Below, piece by piece: positions 16,728 through 26,840 of a stretch of DNA of 64,000 nt. The DNA lies in NCBI RefSeq assembly GCF_900142085.1, contig NZ_FQZQ01000006.1, positions 62,001 through 126,000 on the forward strand, given 5' to 3'. How positions within the stretch are numbered: position 1 is the first letter of the stretch; the number at the start of each line of letters is the position of its first letter. The stretch is from Shimia gijangensis. GTDB taxonomy: Bacteria > Pseudomonadota > Alphaproteobacteria > Rhodobacterales > Rhodobacteraceae. Below the pieces are notes generated by a model. That model was not told the DNA's origin, did no database searches, and saw only the letters and a program-made list of their open reading frames with translations. The translations under genes and the position numbers were made by a program.

Positions 16728-17770
16728 GTACCCCTTCCGATAAAGCCCTCGTTCCCTTTGTCAGCGTCGACAACATGATGCGCCTTGTGCATCACATTGG
16801 TGTTGAGGACGTGCTCCGGGATCTCGCCGCCTATATCGAGGCCGATTTTCACCGTTGGGAGCTGTTTGACAAAACCCCGCGCGTTGCATCCCATTCTGAC
16901 GTCGGCGTGATCGAACTGATGCCCACCTCGGATGGTGAGGCTTATGGGTTCAAATACGTCAATGGCCACCCAAAAAACACGTCCGAAGGCCTGCAAACCG
17001 TCACCGCGTTTGGCCTTTTGGCAGATGTCTACACGGGCTATCCGGTGCTTTTGACTGAGATGACTATTCTGACGGCTTTGCGCACGGCGGCGACATCAGC
17101 GATGGTCGCTAAGCATCTGGCACCTAAAGGTTCTACCACGATGGCAATGATCGGAAACGGTGCTCAATCCGAGTTTCAGTCATTGGCCATGAAAGCTATC
17201 TGCGGTGTTGATACCATCCGTCTTTATGACAAGGACCGCGCCGCGACTGAAAAATGTGCTGCCAATCTTGCAGGAACGGGTCTGAAGACGGTGATCTGCA
17301 CCTCGCCCGAACAGGCAATTGAAGGCGCACACATTCTGACCACCTGCACGGCGGACAAGCAAAACGCCACGATCCTGTCAGACAACATGGTTGGTGCCGG
17401 TGTGCACATCAATGCGATCGGCGGCGACTGTCCCGGAAAGACAGAGCTGGCCAGTGGCATTCTTGAACGGTCAGACGTGTTTGTAGAGTTTCCCCCGCAA
17501 ACCCGCGTGGAAGGTGAAATTCAGCAGATGTCAGAGGACTTCAAAATCACTGAATTTTGGAAAGTGCTTACCGGCCAAACTCCGGGCCGCACCAGCGAAC
17601 GTCAAATCACCCTGTTTGACAGTGTTGGCTTCGCCATCGAAGATTTTAGCGCCCTGCGTTACGTCCGCGACAAAGTCAAAGACACGCCGTACCACTATGA
17701 TTTGGACTTGCTCGCAGACCCGGACGATCCCCGTGATCTGTTCGGCATGTTAACCCGCGCAAAGACCTAA
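16724..17770 (+). CDS. ocd: Ornithine cyclodeaminase
   Basis: 348 residues of the ornithine cyclodeaminase/mu-crystallin family. Substrate-side motifs (GEAYGFKYVNGHP; LTEMTILTALRTAATSAMVA) are followed by an NAD-binding Rossmann region (TTMAMIGNGAQSEFQ at ~140). It converts L-ornithine to L-proline and ammonia. The length matches the longer Roseobacter/Pseudomonas type. Its start overlaps the ctlX stop by four bases. It is the last gene of the arginine operon, followed by two palindromic boxes at 17835-17883. Confidence 0.92.
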   Translation: MSTPSDKALVPFVSVDNMMRLVHHIGVEDVLRDLAAYIEADFHRWELFDKTPRVASHSDVGVIELMPTSDGEAYGFKYVNGHPKNTSEGLQTVTAFGLLADVYTGYPVLLTEMTILTALRTAATSAMVAKHLAPKGSTTMAMIGNGAQSEFQSLAMKAICGVDTIRLYDKDRAATEKCAANLAGTGLKTVICTSPEQAIEGAHILTTCTADKQNATILSDNMVGAGVHINAIGGDCPGKTELASGILERSDVFVEFPPQTRVEGEIQQMSEDFKITEFWKVLTGQTPGRTSERQITLFDSVGFAIEDFSALRYVRDKVKDTPYHYDLDLLADPDDPRDLFGMLTRAKT

Positions 17771-17834
17771 CCATTCCGCGGGACAGTCTCGCGGAGTGTT
17801 ATTGAACTGGATGGAGCCAGATTTTGGTCAGTTT

Positions 17835-17883
17835 CCGTTTTGTACAAAACGGAGATTTGACCTGAAACTTTTGTACAAAACGG
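17835..17883. promoter_or_regulatory. Pair of palindromic boxes downstream of ocd
   Basis: A perfect 18-bp palindrome, CCGTTTTGTACAAAACGG, lies at 17835-17852, and a near-copy (TTTTGTACAAAACGG) ends at 17883. Their centres are 31 bp apart, close to three helical turns. They fall between the convergent stops of ocd and the HNH gene, where no promoter is expected. They match the boxes in front of the arginine operon. Confidence 0.55.
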
Positions 17884-17896
17884 TCAAAACGCCGAT

Positions 17897-18481
17897 TTAG
17901 GCCTCTAGCTCGGCGTCCCAGTACAGGAAGTCCATCCAGCTTTCGTGCAGGTGATTGGGCGGAAATTTGCGCCCCATGTTGCGCAGTTCTTCCGCTTCGG
18001 GTTGACGCGGCGGTTTGCGTAAATGCATGTGTGTTTGTTGCAGCGATTTAGAGCCTTTTCGCAGATTGCACGGGCTGCAGGCCGCAACCACGTTTTGCCA
18101 GCTGGTCACACCACCTGCAGCCCGCGGAATAACGTGATCAAAGGTCAGATCGCCCTTGCTACCACAGTACTGACAAATAAATTCGTCTCGTAAAAACAAA
18201 TTAAAGCGCGTGAAGGCCACGCGCTTTTGAGGTTTGACATAGTCTCTGAGGACAACCACGCTGGGGATCCTGATTTCGGTACTGGGACTTCGCACCACCT
18301 GATCATATTCAGCCACGATATCGACCCGGTCCATATAGGCCGCCTTGATGGCGTCCTGCCAGGACCAGAGCGATAACGGATAATAAGACAAAGGCCGATA
18401 ATCCGCATTCAGAACAAGTGCCGGATGGTGGCGCGCGCCTGCGGGTTGTCGCACAAAGTCAGTCCTGAAATCGCCGTCCAT
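17897..18481 (-). CDS. HNH endonuclease family protein
   Basis: 194 residues from ATG 18481 (MDGDFRTDFVRQP). An ATG four codons earlier would place AAGG directly against the start, so the second is preferred. The HNH/zinc region is complete: CQYCG and the later CSPCNLRKG supply four cysteines, with LTFDHVIPRAAGG in between carrying the catalytic DH. The C-terminal FPPNHLHESWMDFLYWD is typical of a widespread chromosomal HNH family in alphaproteobacteria. Its biological substrate is not known, and there is no methylase or phage gene nearby. It converges on ocd. Confidence 0.85.
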   Translation of the reverse strand: MDGDFRTDFVRQPAGARHHPALVLNADYRPLSYYPLSLWSWQDAIKAAYMDRVDIVAEYDQVVRSPSTEIRIPSVVVLRDYVKPQKRVAFTRFNLFLRDEFICQYCGSKGDLTFDHVIPRAAGGVTSWQNVVAACSPCNLRKGSKSLQQTHMHLRKPPRQPEAEELRNMGRKFPPNHLHESWMDFLYWDAELEA

Positions 18482-18661
18482 GGTGCAATGCATCCTTTGC
18501 CCGTCTACTCAGTCTTGAAGCAACGAAGCGGGCAATCCCGCCCCGGCTTAAGACCCACTATATATCGTGGCATTCATCTGGCAACCCTCATGATCTATGA
18601 GGAATGCCATGACGTTAGGGGCAAATTGATACAATCAGATGGCGACGTTTCGATGGCCGGT

Positions 18662-20305
18662 TTAATAGAATTTCAGGCGTGTGACGTCAAAAACTTTGGA
18701 AACCGTCAAAGCAATTCTGGTATCGTCCTGCGCAATCATGCCACCAATGCCATACCGGCCAATCGCGTTCGTGGCCTGTGCGTCGACTGTAAAGCCGCTG
18801 GTGCCGACAGTGTAGCGCAGTCCCGCCGCCCACGTCGGATCACTTCCGTCCAGGCCAACCGGAGTAACCTCAGCAATGAGTTCCAAGCCGCTCAAAAACG
18901 CGTAGTTCACACCAAGCCCTAATCCGGCGATTTCCGTGCTGCCAAAAGCCGCCAGTTTGGGATTTACCGTAAACACCGTCCCGCCATTGGTTTTGTAGCT
19001 GCCAATGAGTTCCGCAAAAAAGACGCCCAGCAACGCTCCGCTACCGATCCGGCGGCCGTAGAGCGCGCGCCCAGAAAGTGAAAAAGCATCCCCGTTATTC
19101 TGGTCCATGAAACGTAACTTTGGACCAAACATATAACGGACATCTGTTGTTGGTACCAAAGCAGGATCCGCGGTTGGATTATCTGAGTATTGCTCAAAGA
19201 TGACCTGAATCTCGCTGTCCTGATCCGGGCTAAAGCCAAACATTATCCCTGTATTGCTGTCCGACCCGTACCATGCGCTTGTGCGGATTGTGCCGGGCTC
19301 CAGCACGTCAGCTGACCCCATCGTAAACCCATCCTGCTGAACGTTGCGTTGTCGCAGTGTCACAGGGGTCAATGGCGCACGGTAGGAATCGGTAATTTTG
19401 GCCCCGGGCGTATAGATCAACCGCAATCCGGCCAAAGCCGTGTCGCCGTCTGGCCAGAAGGTCAGGATACTGGTGCCTGGAGTCATCCCAATTCCGTTGG
19501 TGACATAGCCTTCGAGGGCGATTTTTGGCGTCACGTTATAGCGCCCGCCAGCCGTCCAAACCGGCACATCTTCGTACGCCCCAGAGCTGGAAATCGTGTT
19601 GGTTCCGCTCAGAGGGACATCCACAGAGCCGAACAAACCCAACCGATCGTTGGCCTTGTAGCTGGCACCAAATCCAAGCGACGCAATCGTTCCGTAAAAA
19701 TTTTGACCACCGACGGTGCCAGGGAAGTAATAGACCGAAGGCGTCACGTGAAATTGCAATTTCTGCGAGGCATTGTAGGTGATCGGCGCCTTGAAAGCCC
19801 CGCTCATCACAAAGGTGTTGGTTCCTCCGAATATCGGAGATTCCAAAGTCAGAAAGCTTTCAAGAGCGACGAGAGCAGACACTGTCCAGCGCGAGTCTGA
19901 ATACAGCTGATACTTGCCCCACCCCGACAACGTTGTCATTTCAATCGCAGTTGGAACGCCTCCGATCGGCCCACCAGCATCGTCCACATAATTGTGCAGG
20001 TCAAAACCAAACGTCAGACGATCATTTAGAGAATAGCTGCCGCCGCCAAAATACAACTGATTACCTGTTCCCAAGGCACTTCTCGGGTCGGTCTGTGTCG
20101 TCCCGAAAGACAATTCAACCGTGCCTGTTCTGTAGGTGTTTGCAGTCTCGAAAGAAACAAAACGGGTTGGCTGATTGTGCAGCGGCGTCGTACTGTCCTG
20201 GGCCGAAACAGTCGCCCCTATGGTACTCAAGGTAGCAGCCAACAATGCCCCTCTATGCGGTTTAAAAAAGCTACCCTTCAAAGTGTGTTCCAGAAAATGG
20301 GCCAC
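18662..20305 (-). CDS. Outer-membrane beta-barrel-like protein, unknown function
   Basis: 547 residues. An unusually polar N-terminus (MAHFLEHTLKGSFFKPHRG) precedes a hydrophobic stretch LLAATLSTIGATVSA, with a likely cleavage before QDSTT. The rest is regular alternation of short amphipathic strands with G/N/D turns, ending in an aromatic residue (VTRLKFY), which fits a large barrel. Repeated phrases such as 'Y.L..RLTFGFDLHNY' and 'YKANDRLGLFGSVDVPLSG' suggest strand hairpins. No family is named. It is transcribed alone, with 168 bp to the HNH start. Confidence 0.6.
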   Translation of the reverse strand: MAHFLEHTLKGSFFKPHRGALLAATLSTIGATVSAQDSTTPLHNQPTRFVSFETANTYRTGTVELSFGTTQTDPRSALGTGNQLYFGGGSYSLNDRLTFGFDLHNYVDDAGGPIGGVPTAIEMTTLSGWGKYQLYSDSRWTVSALVALESFLTLESPIFGGTNTFVMSGAFKAPITYNASQKLQFHVTPSVYYFPGTVGGQNFYGTIASLGFGASYKANDRLGLFGSVDVPLSGTNTISSSGAYEDVPVWTAGGRYNVTPKIALEGYVTNGIGMTPGTSILTFWPDGDTALAGLRLIYTPGAKITDSYRAPLTPVTLRQRNVQQDGFTMGSADVLEPGTIRTSAWYGSDSNTGIMFGFSPDQDSEIQVIFEQYSDNPTADPALVPTTDVRYMFGPKLRFMDQNNGDAFSLSGRALYGRRIGSGALLGVFFAELIGSYKTNGGTVFTVNPKLAAFGSTEIAGLGLGVNYAFLSGLELIAEVTPVGLDGSDPTWAAGLRYTVGTSGFTVDAQATNAIGRYGIGGMIAQDDTRIALTVSKVFDVTRLKFY

Positions 20306-20441
20306 GGCGGACTCCGATTTTAAAAAAATACTAAAACTCGTTGGCGGTTAATACGGCCAAATGCCACCGCCTGAAATGCGAATACTGGGGTCGCCAGAAC
20401 TCTGGCCTAAAGGTTACCTCTTCATTGAGGGGATTTCACGC

Positions 20442-21107
20442 TCAAAGTCCCAACTTATCTCGCATAAAGGCCAGAGCCACCGAAAGTCCATCTGGCGCAA
20501 TACCGTGCGCAGTGCCTTTCATAATATGGGCATAAACATCCGTAAATCCGGCGTTTTGAAGGGCTTCAGCAGCTTCGGGTAGTGATTGAGGTGGAACCAC
20601 ATCATCTGCATCACCATGTACCAGCAGGATCGGAGGCTTGCATTGGGCTTCATCAGCCAAAAGCTCGGGCGACAAAAGCCGACCAGAAAAGGCGACGATG
20701 CCGGCAATCTCGTCTTCACGCCTTGGGGCAACATGCAAAGCCATCATTGTGCCCTGACTAAAGCCAAACAGAACCACCTGTTCCGGCAACACGTCTTCGT
20801 CCACCATCACCGCATCCAGAAATGCGTTCAGGTCGTCGATTGCCGAACGCATCCCGCGTTCGCTCTCTTCTTCCGAAGACCCGTCAATCCAAGGAATCGG
20901 AAACCACTGAAACCCGGAGGGCATGCCCGGTACGGTTTCAGGCGCGTCTGGCGACAAAAACAATGTGTCAGGCAAATGTTCCGACAAAGGATCCGCCAGC
21001 CCCAAAAGGTCGGCACCATTGGCACCATAGCCATGCAGAAAGATCACCACACTGCGAGTGGTGCCAGATAGTGGCTCTTTACGGCCTGTGGTCAAAACGC
21101 GAGTCAT
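20442..21107 (-). CDS. Alpha/beta-hydrolase, phospholipase/carboxylesterase family
   Basis: 221 residues from the ATG at 21107, which overlaps the preceding stop by four bases; a longer frame exists but is not needed. The fold motifs are clear: oxyanion loop FLHGYGANGADLLGL, nucleophile elbow LFGFSQGTMMA (Ser), LLVHGDADDVVPP (Asp) and the C-terminal HGIAP (His). It belongs to the small cytosolic acyl-protein thioesterase/carboxylesterase group. It is coupled to the DNA glycosylase gene, though no functional link is evident. Confidence 0.88.
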   Translation of the reverse strand: MTRVLTTGRKEPLSGTTRSVVIFLHGYGANGADLLGLADPLSEHLPDTLFLSPDAPETVPGMPSGFQWFPIPWIDGSSEEESERGMRSAIDDLNAFLDAVMVDEDVLPEQVVLFGFSQGTMMALHVAPRREDEIAGIVAFSGRLLSPELLADEAQCKPPILLVHGDADDVVPPQSLPEAAEALQNAGFTDVYAHIMKGTAHGIAPDGLSVALAFMRDKLGL

Positions 21108-21736
21108 CGGATCCCTTCCCTGTCCTTTGCCACCCGGTAGTAAGCCCACAATGCCCGCGCTGCAACCGATCGCCACGGCGACCAGTCTTCGGCCATTTTT
21201 CGAAAGGCGCTTTCAGAGGGGCGCGCATCAAGCTGAAACAGAATCCGGGCACTTTCCTGCAGGGCCAGATCCCCGGGCGCAAAGACGTCCGCCCGCCCCA
21301 AAGAAAACATCGCATAGACCTCGGCCGTCCAGGGGCCAATGCCGCTGACATTGGTCAATGTGGCAATAACCTCGTTGTCAGGACAATCCCGCAAAGCTTT
21401 GTAATTGATTCGTGCTTCTGCCAGCGCGCGCGCATATCGAATTTTCTGACGGCTGAGGCCGCACGCGCGCAAATCATCATCTGTCGCAGCCATAATTTTG
21501 CGGGGGCCGGTCAGTTTGGCCTCTTTCAGACGAGACCAGATTGCAGCCGCAGAGGCCACGCTGACTTGCTGGCTCATGATCGCGCTCAGCAATTGGGAAA
21601 AACCATCGGGGCGCAGGCGTAATGGCAAGGGTCCGGTTTGATCCAGAGCCCGTGCAAAACGCGGGTCCTGACCGGCCAGCCAAGCCGCGCCTTCTGCCAC
21701 ACATTCATGTGATTTGATGATCCTGCCGATAGACAT
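21104..21736 (-). CDS. DNA-3-methyladenine glycosylase II (AlkA-like)
   Basis: 210 residues of the helix-hairpin-helix glycosylase superfamily. The hairpin LTNVSGIGPWTAEVYAMFSLGR is followed by the catalytic aspartate in ADVFAPGDLALQ. It excises alkylated purines in base-excision repair. It lacks the N-terminal beta domain of E. coli AlkA, as do many alphaproteobacterial members. It is the first gene of a two-gene unit with the esterase. Confidence 0.85.
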   Translation of the reverse strand: MSIGRIIKSHECVAEGAAWLAGQDPRFARALDQTGPLPLRLRPDGFSQLLSAIMSQQVSVASAAAIWSRLKEAKLTGPRKIMAATDDDLRACGLSRQKIRYARALAEARINYKALRDCPDNEVIATLTNVSGIGPWTAEVYAMFSLGRADVFAPGDLALQESARILFQLDARPSESAFRKMAEDWSPWRSVAARALWAYYRVAKDREGIR

Positions 21737-21829
21737 TCTTCGTGGGCTTCCAGTTCGTCATTTCAAAATGCGCGACGTTACTTTCGCCGCGTCTGGACCT
21801 TCGCTTGTTAAGCAGCTAACGCTTGGCCC

Positions 21830-23038
21830 ATGAGCCATACCGTAGACGATACCTCCGCTAAGCGCACCGTTTTCATCCTTGTTCTTGCGCAGGCCTTTTT
21901 GGGCGCGCAGATGCCGATGATTTTCACCATAGGCGGTCTGGCAGGTCAGTCGCTGGCATCCAATGTGTGTTTTGCCACCCTGCCGATTTCACTGATCGTT
22001 GTGGGTTCGATGCTTGCTGCCACACCGCTGTCGGCAATCATGCAAAAATATGGTCGCCGGGTTGGTTTTTTCGTCGGTTCTGCTGGCGGTGCTGTTGGCG
22101 GCGCGATTGGGGCCTATGGCCTTTATCTAAATAGTTTTCCCGTCTTCCTATTGGGCAGCCTTTTGACCGGTGTATACATGAGCGCGCAGGGGTTTTATAG
22201 GTTTGCCGCCGCAGATACGGCCTCGGATAATTTCCGCCCTAAGGCGATTTCCTATGTCATGGCAGGCGGGTTGGCTTCGGCCATCATTGGCCCACAGTTG
22301 GTCAAGGTCACCAGCCAATCCATGGTGATCCCATTCCTTGGCACTTATCTCATGGTGATTGCGATCAACGTCGTGGGTTCTGCGTTGTTCCTGTTCATCA
22401 ATATCCCCAAACCCAAAGCCCCAAGCGCAGATTCCCCCAAGGGCCGCACGCGTTGGCAATTGCTGACCACACCGCGGATCACTGTGGCTGTGATCTGCGC
22501 CATGGTGTCTTATGCGTTGATGAACCTTGTGATGACATCGACACCGCTTGCGGTCGTTGGCTGTGGGTTTGAGCAAAACAGCGCCGCTGACGTGGTGTCT
22601 GCGCACGTTCTGGCGATGTTCATACCGTCGTTCTTCACCGGTCATCTGATTGCGCGGTTTGGCGTCGAAAAGATCATGGCGCTGGGTCTGATTATCCTAG
22701 CCGCTGCCGGGGCCGTTGCCTTGCAAGGGGTTGAGTTGGAAAACTTCTTTGTTGCTTTGATCCTGCTTGGCGTTGGCTGGAACTTTGGCTTTATCGGGGC
22801 CACAACCATGCTGGCCGGCGCGCATGAGCCACATGAACGTGGCCGTATGCAGGGTCTGAACGATCTGATCGTGTTTGGCGGCGTTACCGTTGCGTCACTG
22901 GCCTCGGGCGGTTTGATGAACTGTTCCGGCGGCGATGCGGTTACAGGCTGGACATCCGTTAATCTGGCGATGGCGCCCTTCCTGATGTTGGCCGGTGGTG
23001 CTTTGATCTGGCTGGTGTTGCGTCCCCGGGAGGATTAA
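21830..23038 (+). CDS. Major facilitator superfamily transporter
   Basis: 402 residues with about twelve membrane segments. The motif after helix 2, IMQKYGRRVGFFVGS, matches the MFS loop 2-3 signature, and the second half has a related loop (RFGVEKIMALG). The N-terminus precedes helix 1 by about 10 residues. The substrate cannot be predicted; drug or organic-acid export is common for this type. It is monocistronic and converges on the NDUFAF6-like gene with only 15 bp between stops. Confidence 0.85.
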   Translation: MSHTVDDTSAKRTVFILVLAQAFLGAQMPMIFTIGGLAGQSLASNVCFATLPISLIVVGSMLAATPLSAIMQKYGRRVGFFVGSAGGAVGGAIGAYGLYLNSFPVFLLGSLLTGVYMSAQGFYRFAAADTASDNFRPKAISYVMAGGLASAIIGPQLVKVTSQSMVIPFLGTYLMVIAINVVGSALFLFINIPKPKAPSADSPKGRTRWQLLTTPRITVAVICAMVSYALMNLVMTSTPLAVVGCGFEQNSAADVVSAHVLAMFIPSFFTGHLIARFGVEKIMALGLIILAAAGAVALQGVELENFFVALILLGVGWNFGFIGATTMLAGAHEPHERGRMQGLNDLIVFGGVTVASLASGGLMNCSGGDAVTGWTSVNLAMAPFLMLAGGALIWLVLRPRED

Positions 23039-23053
23039 CGCCTTAACGGCCTC

Positions 23054-23833
23054 TTACCACCGACCTGTCATCGACAAACGCATCAACGTGATTTTTTTGA
23101 CAAAATCACTTTGCCCAAGCGCGCCGTCCACAACGCGTTCGGGCTGTTCGCTGGCCTGTCGCAAAACCGCTTCGGCCTGCCAGCCCGCCAAAAGAGCCTG
23201 CCCGGAAGGTTTAGACACAGCGGCCCGCGTTTTTCTGGCTGATTTCAGGCGCTGCAAAGCACCACTGGCCAGCAAAGCAACGGCCTCGGGACGTCCGTCA
23301 ACCAACGGAATACGTTTACGCTCTTGCAGATCAGGAATGGCCCGCAACCAATTTGCAATGCCCGTGGCGTAGGCAAAATCGCGCACGACATCCTCTTGTG
23401 CGTCGCCCAAAAGTCGCGCCGCAACCCACATCAGGTTGCCAGACGTCGCATCGATGTATGCCGCAAACTTGGCTGCATCTTCAAACGGATCTTTGTAGAT
23501 ATCCCATTGCCGGGCCGCGACCAGCGCGTCCAAGGTCTCGGCACCTTCGTGATCCAGAAATGCCGCCAAAGGTGTCACAACCTCGTGACGACGTACGTTG
23601 CCGCCCTGCCCGATCTCTTCCAATGCATCACGCCACCATTGCAGGCGCATCTCGGCAATCATTGTCTCTTGGGTCAACCATGGTGCCCGGGCGACTTCGA
23701 GGTTGAACGCATAAAGCGGAAACAACAAATCGCGTGCATCGGGCTTAGCGGCCATCGCTGCCATAAAGCGATCTGGGTCGCCCCGCTGCACCAATCCGGC
23801 GCAGGCAGCTATGTCGTCATGAGATGCATCCAT
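23054..23833 (-). CDS. Squalene/phytoene synthase-fold protein, NDUFAF6-like
   Basis: 259 residues of the squalene/phytoene synthase superfamily. Instead of the aspartate-rich DxxxD diphosphate-binding motifs, the segment reads LYAFNLEVARAPWLTQETMI followed by RLQWWRDALEEI, the pattern of the NDUFAF6-type branch linked to respiratory complex I assembly. An isoprenoid-condensing activity is therefore unlikely. Its start overlaps the cimA stop by one base (TGATG). No carotenoid or hopanoid gene is nearby. Confidence 0.75.
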   Translation of the reverse strand: MDASHDDIAACAGLVQRGDPDRFMAAMAAKPDARDLLFPLYAFNLEVARAPWLTQETMIAEMRLQWWRDALEEIGQGGNVRRHEVVTPLAAFLDHEGAETLDALVAARQWDIYKDPFEDAAKFAAYIDATSGNLMWVAARLLGDAQEDVVRDFAYATGIANWLRAIPDLQERKRIPLVDGRPEAVALLASGALQRLKSARKTRAAVSKPSGQALLAGWQAEAVLRQASEQPERVVDGALGQSDFVKKITLMRLSMTGRW

Positions 23834-25464
23834 CAGCCTGCCCGAATGGCGCCGTCACGCGCCAGTTTCCAGTTCAATGCCTCAAGCAGCGCTTCAAACG
23901 ACGCATCCACGATGTTGGCAGACACACCCACAGTCGACCACCGCCGTCCTTCACTGTCTTCAAAATCGATGATGACGCGTGTTACAGCCTCGGTACCGCC
24001 ATTGGTGATGCGCACCTTAAAATCCACCAGACGGACGCCGTCGACAATATCCTGATAGGGGCCCAAATCCCGTTTCAACGCCTGCCAGAGCGCGTTGACG
24101 GGGCCATCATCGCTCATCTCGTCGGAATGTTCATTCTTGTAGTACGATGTGGTTTTGGCGCCACTGGGCAATTGAACCGTCACCACGGCCTCGGATTCGA
24201 CCACCAGATGGCCGCGCGCATTGCGACGACGCTCGGAAATCACCCGATAGCGTTCCACGTCAAAAAAGCTTTCGGCAAGCCCCAGCTCAGAGCGCGCCAA
24301 CAGCTCGAAGCTAGCCTGTGCGGTGTCATAGCTGTAGCCAACCGCTTCGCGTTCTTTAATCCGGTTCAGGATCGCACTTAGAGCGGGGTTTCTCTTTTCG
24401 ACGCTCAGACCCGCATCGGTCAGACGTTTGCGTAGATTGGATTGGCCCGCCTGATTTGACATCGGAATGATGCGTTCATTTCCGACCACACCCGGTTCTA
24501 TATGCTCATAGGTGGTTGGGTCCTTGAGAATGGCGCTTGCGTGCAGGCCCGCTTTGTGGGCAAAGGCCGAGGCCCCGACATAGGCCGCCTGCTTCATCGG
24601 AACGCGGTTCAGGATGTCATCGAGAAGACGGCTGGCGCGGGTCAGACCGATCAAAGCCTCTTTGCGCACACCAATCTCATAGGCGCTTGTATATGGTTCT
24701 TTCAGCAGCAGCGTGGGAATGAGCGTTGTAAGGTTGGCATTGCCGCAGCGTTCGCCCAGGCCGTTCAACGTACCCTGGATTTGTCGCGCGCCAGCATCAA
24801 CCGAAGCCAGGGTATTGGCCACGGCATTTTCGGTGTCGTTATGGGTATGGATGCCCAGATGGTCGCCGGGAATGCCTGCTGCGATCACCGCCTTGGTGAT
24901 TTCATAAACCTCGCGCGGCAAGGTCCCGCCGTTGGTGTCGCACAACACGATCCAGCGTGCGCCAGCAGCAAAGGCCGCTTTGATCACTTCCAACGCATAA
25001 GTCGGATTGGATTTATAACCATCAAAGAAGTGCTCGGCGTCAAACAGCGCCTCGCGTCCCTGCGCCACCAGATAGGCAATCGAGCGCGCAACGTTGTCGG
25101 TATTTTCCTCCAACGTGATGCCAAGGGCCGTTTTGACGTGAAAATCATGGGATTTGCCAACCAGACAGACGGCGGGTGTACCCGCATTCATCACCGCGGC
25201 CAGCACGTCATCGTTCTCCGCTGACATGCCTGCGCGTTTGGTCATACCGAAAGCAGTAAATGTCGCGGCCATCTTGGGTTTGGCATCGAAGAATTCCGAG
25301 TCCGTAGGATTAGCACCGGGCCAGCCGCCTTCGACATAGTCCACACCAAGCGTGTCTAGTACTTCGGCGATCTGCGCCTTTTCCGGGGTCGAGAATTGCA
25401 CGCCTTGGGTTTGTTGGCCGTCTCGCAAGGTGGTGTCGTAAAGATAGAGGCGTTGTTTGGTCAT
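23833..25464 (-). CDS. cimA: (R)-citramalate synthase
   Basis: 543 residues of the DRE-TIM metallolyase family. The N-terminus [18 protein letters not shown] carries the catalytic DTTLRDG box, with H-x-H metal ligands in [18 protein letters not shown]-terminal LeuA-type regulatory domain is present (~400-540). It condenses acetyl-CoA with pyruvate to citramalate for the threonine-independent isoleucine route; the length and [10 protein letters not shown] form fit CimA rather than 2-isopropylmalate synthase. It is coupled to cysS upstream (4-bp overlap) and to the NDUFAF6-like gene downstream. Confidence 0.85.
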   Translation of the reverse strand: MTKQRLYLYDTTLRDGQQTQGVQFSTPEKAQIAEVLDTLGVDYVEGGWPGANPTDSEFFDAKPKMAATFTAFGMTKRAGMSAENDDVLAAVMNAGTPAVCLVGKSHDFHVKTALGITLEENTDNVARSIAYLVAQGREALFDAEHFFDGYKSNPTYALEVIKAAFAAGARWIVLCDTNGGTLPREVYEITKAVIAAGIPGDHLGIHTHNDTENAVANTLASVDAGARQIQGTLNGLGERCGNANLTTLIPTLLLKEPYTSAYEIGVRKEALIGLTRASRLLDDILNRVPMKQAAYVGASAFAHKAGLHASAILKDPTTYEHIEPGVVGNERIIPMSNQAGQSNLRKRLTDAGLSVEKRNPALSAILNRIKEREAVGYSYDTAQASFELLARSELGLAESFFDVERYRVISERRRNARGHLVVESEAVVTVQLPSGAKTTSYYKNEHSDEMSDDGPVNALWQALKRDLGPYQDIVDGVRLVDFKVRITNGGTEAVTRVIIDFEDSEGRRWSTVGVSANIVDASFEALLEALNWKLARDGAIRAG

Positions 25465-26840
25465 ATCAGGCCCTCCAGCTTGGTAGCATCGAATCCGGTA
25501 GCGGGTAGTAATTCCACACCGGCTTTGCTCATTCGCACCTCGACGCCAGCGTCCATCAGAGCCGCCTTTATACGATCCACATCAGAAAAGTCTTTTGTTT
25601 CCATTGCCTTTGCGCGAGCACCTACCAACAACACTTCGTATGCTGAGAGGTCATTCCCAGTGGCCCAATCGCTCAAAGCGTCGGTGAGCAAGCCCATCAT
25701 TTGAGCACCAGCCAACAACTCTGCTGCCTCACCTGCACCTGCGAATTTGTGCAGCTCGGCAATTGCTCCGGCCGTGTTCAGATCATCCGCCAAACACGAA
25801 ACAACAGACGCGGCCACGTTGGACGAGGGCTCGACGCCCTCGGTCAACGTACGCCACTTGCGCAGCGTGGCCTCGGCTTCACCCGCCTTTTTGGCAGTCC
25901 AATCCATCGGTTTGCCGTAATGCGTTGACAGGAACACGAACCGGATCACCTCGCCCGGTACGGCGGGCTGGCCGTCGTGGCCATCCAGCAAGTCGCGCAC
26001 GGTAAAGAAATTGCCCAGGGATTTGGACATCTTCTTGCCCTCGACCTGCAGCATCTCGTTGTGCATCCAATAGCGGGCGAACTCGCCGGTTGGATGGGCA
26101 CAGTAGCTTTGCGCGATCTCGTTCTCATGATGCGGAAACATCAGGTCATTGCCGCCGCCGTGAATGTCAAAACTCTCGCCCAGCAACTCATAGGACATCG
26201 CCGAGCATTCGATATGCCAACCGGGGCGCCCCCAGCTCCAAGGGCTCTCCCAACCGGGTTGATCCTCGTTCGACGGCTTCCACAGGACAAAATCCATCGG
26301 GTCTTCTTTGTAGGGGGCCACTTCCACCCGGGCACCTGCGATCATGTCATCGACAGATCGGCCAGACAGCGCGCCATAGTCCTGATATTCACGTACCCGA
26401 AACAACACATGACCGTCCTTGGCATAGGCAAAGCCATCCACGATCAGCTTTTTGATCATGGTGATCATCTGCGGGATATACTGGGTCGCACGCGGCATTT
26501 GATCCGGGTCGCGCGCCCCAAGAGCAGCCATGTCGTCAAGAAACCACTGCGTCGTCTCAGCCGTGATGTCCGAAATTGGGCGCCCGCTTTCGGCCGCACG
26601 TGCGTTGATCTTGTCATCCACATCCGTGAAATTGCGCACATAGGTCACGTGATCTTCGCCGTAGACATGGCGCAACAGCCGGTTCAGCACGTCAAACACC
26701 ACCACAGGGCGCGCGTTGCCGATATGGGCCCGGTCATAGACGGTCGGCCCGCAGACATACATGCGCACGTTTTGGGCATCAATCGGCTCAAACACCTCTT
26801 TGCGGCGGGTCTTTGAGTTGTGCAGTTTAATCGTCGTCAT
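25461..26840 (-). CDS. cysS: Cysteine--tRNA ligase
   Basis: 459 residues from the ATG at 26840 ([20 protein letters not shown]). The class I signature is [11 protein letters not shown] (HIGN form), the KMSKS loop is KKMSKSLGN, and the zinc-site cysteine is in YVCGPTVYD. The Cys-specific WHIECSAMS and HHENEIAQS motifs are present. It charges tRNA-Cys. It heads the operon cysS-cimA-NDUFAF6-like. About 290 bp upstream of it, to 27134, hold no recognisable gene. Confidence 0.95.
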   Translation of the reverse strand: MTTIKLHNSKTRRKEVFEPIDAQNVRMYVCGPTVYDRAHIGNARPVVVFDVLNRLLRHVYGEDHVTYVRNFTDVDDKINARAAESGRPISDITAETTQWFLDDMAALGARDPDQMPRATQYIPQMITMIKKLIVDGFAYAKDGHVLFRVREYQDYGALSGRSVDDMIAGARVEVAPYKEDPMDFVLWKPSNEDQPGWESPWSWGRPGWHIECSAMSYELLGESFDIHGGGNDLMFPHHENEIAQSYCAHPTGEFARYWMHNEMLQVEGKKMSKSLGNFFTVRDLLDGHDGQPAVPGEVIRFVFLSTHYGKPMDWTAKKAGEAEATLRKWRTLTEGVEPSSNVAASVVSCLADDLNTAGAIAELHKFAGAGEAAELLAGAQMMGLLTDALSDWATGNDLSAYEVLLVGARAKAMETKDFSDVDRIKAALMDAGVEVRMSKAGVELLPATGFDATKLEGLI

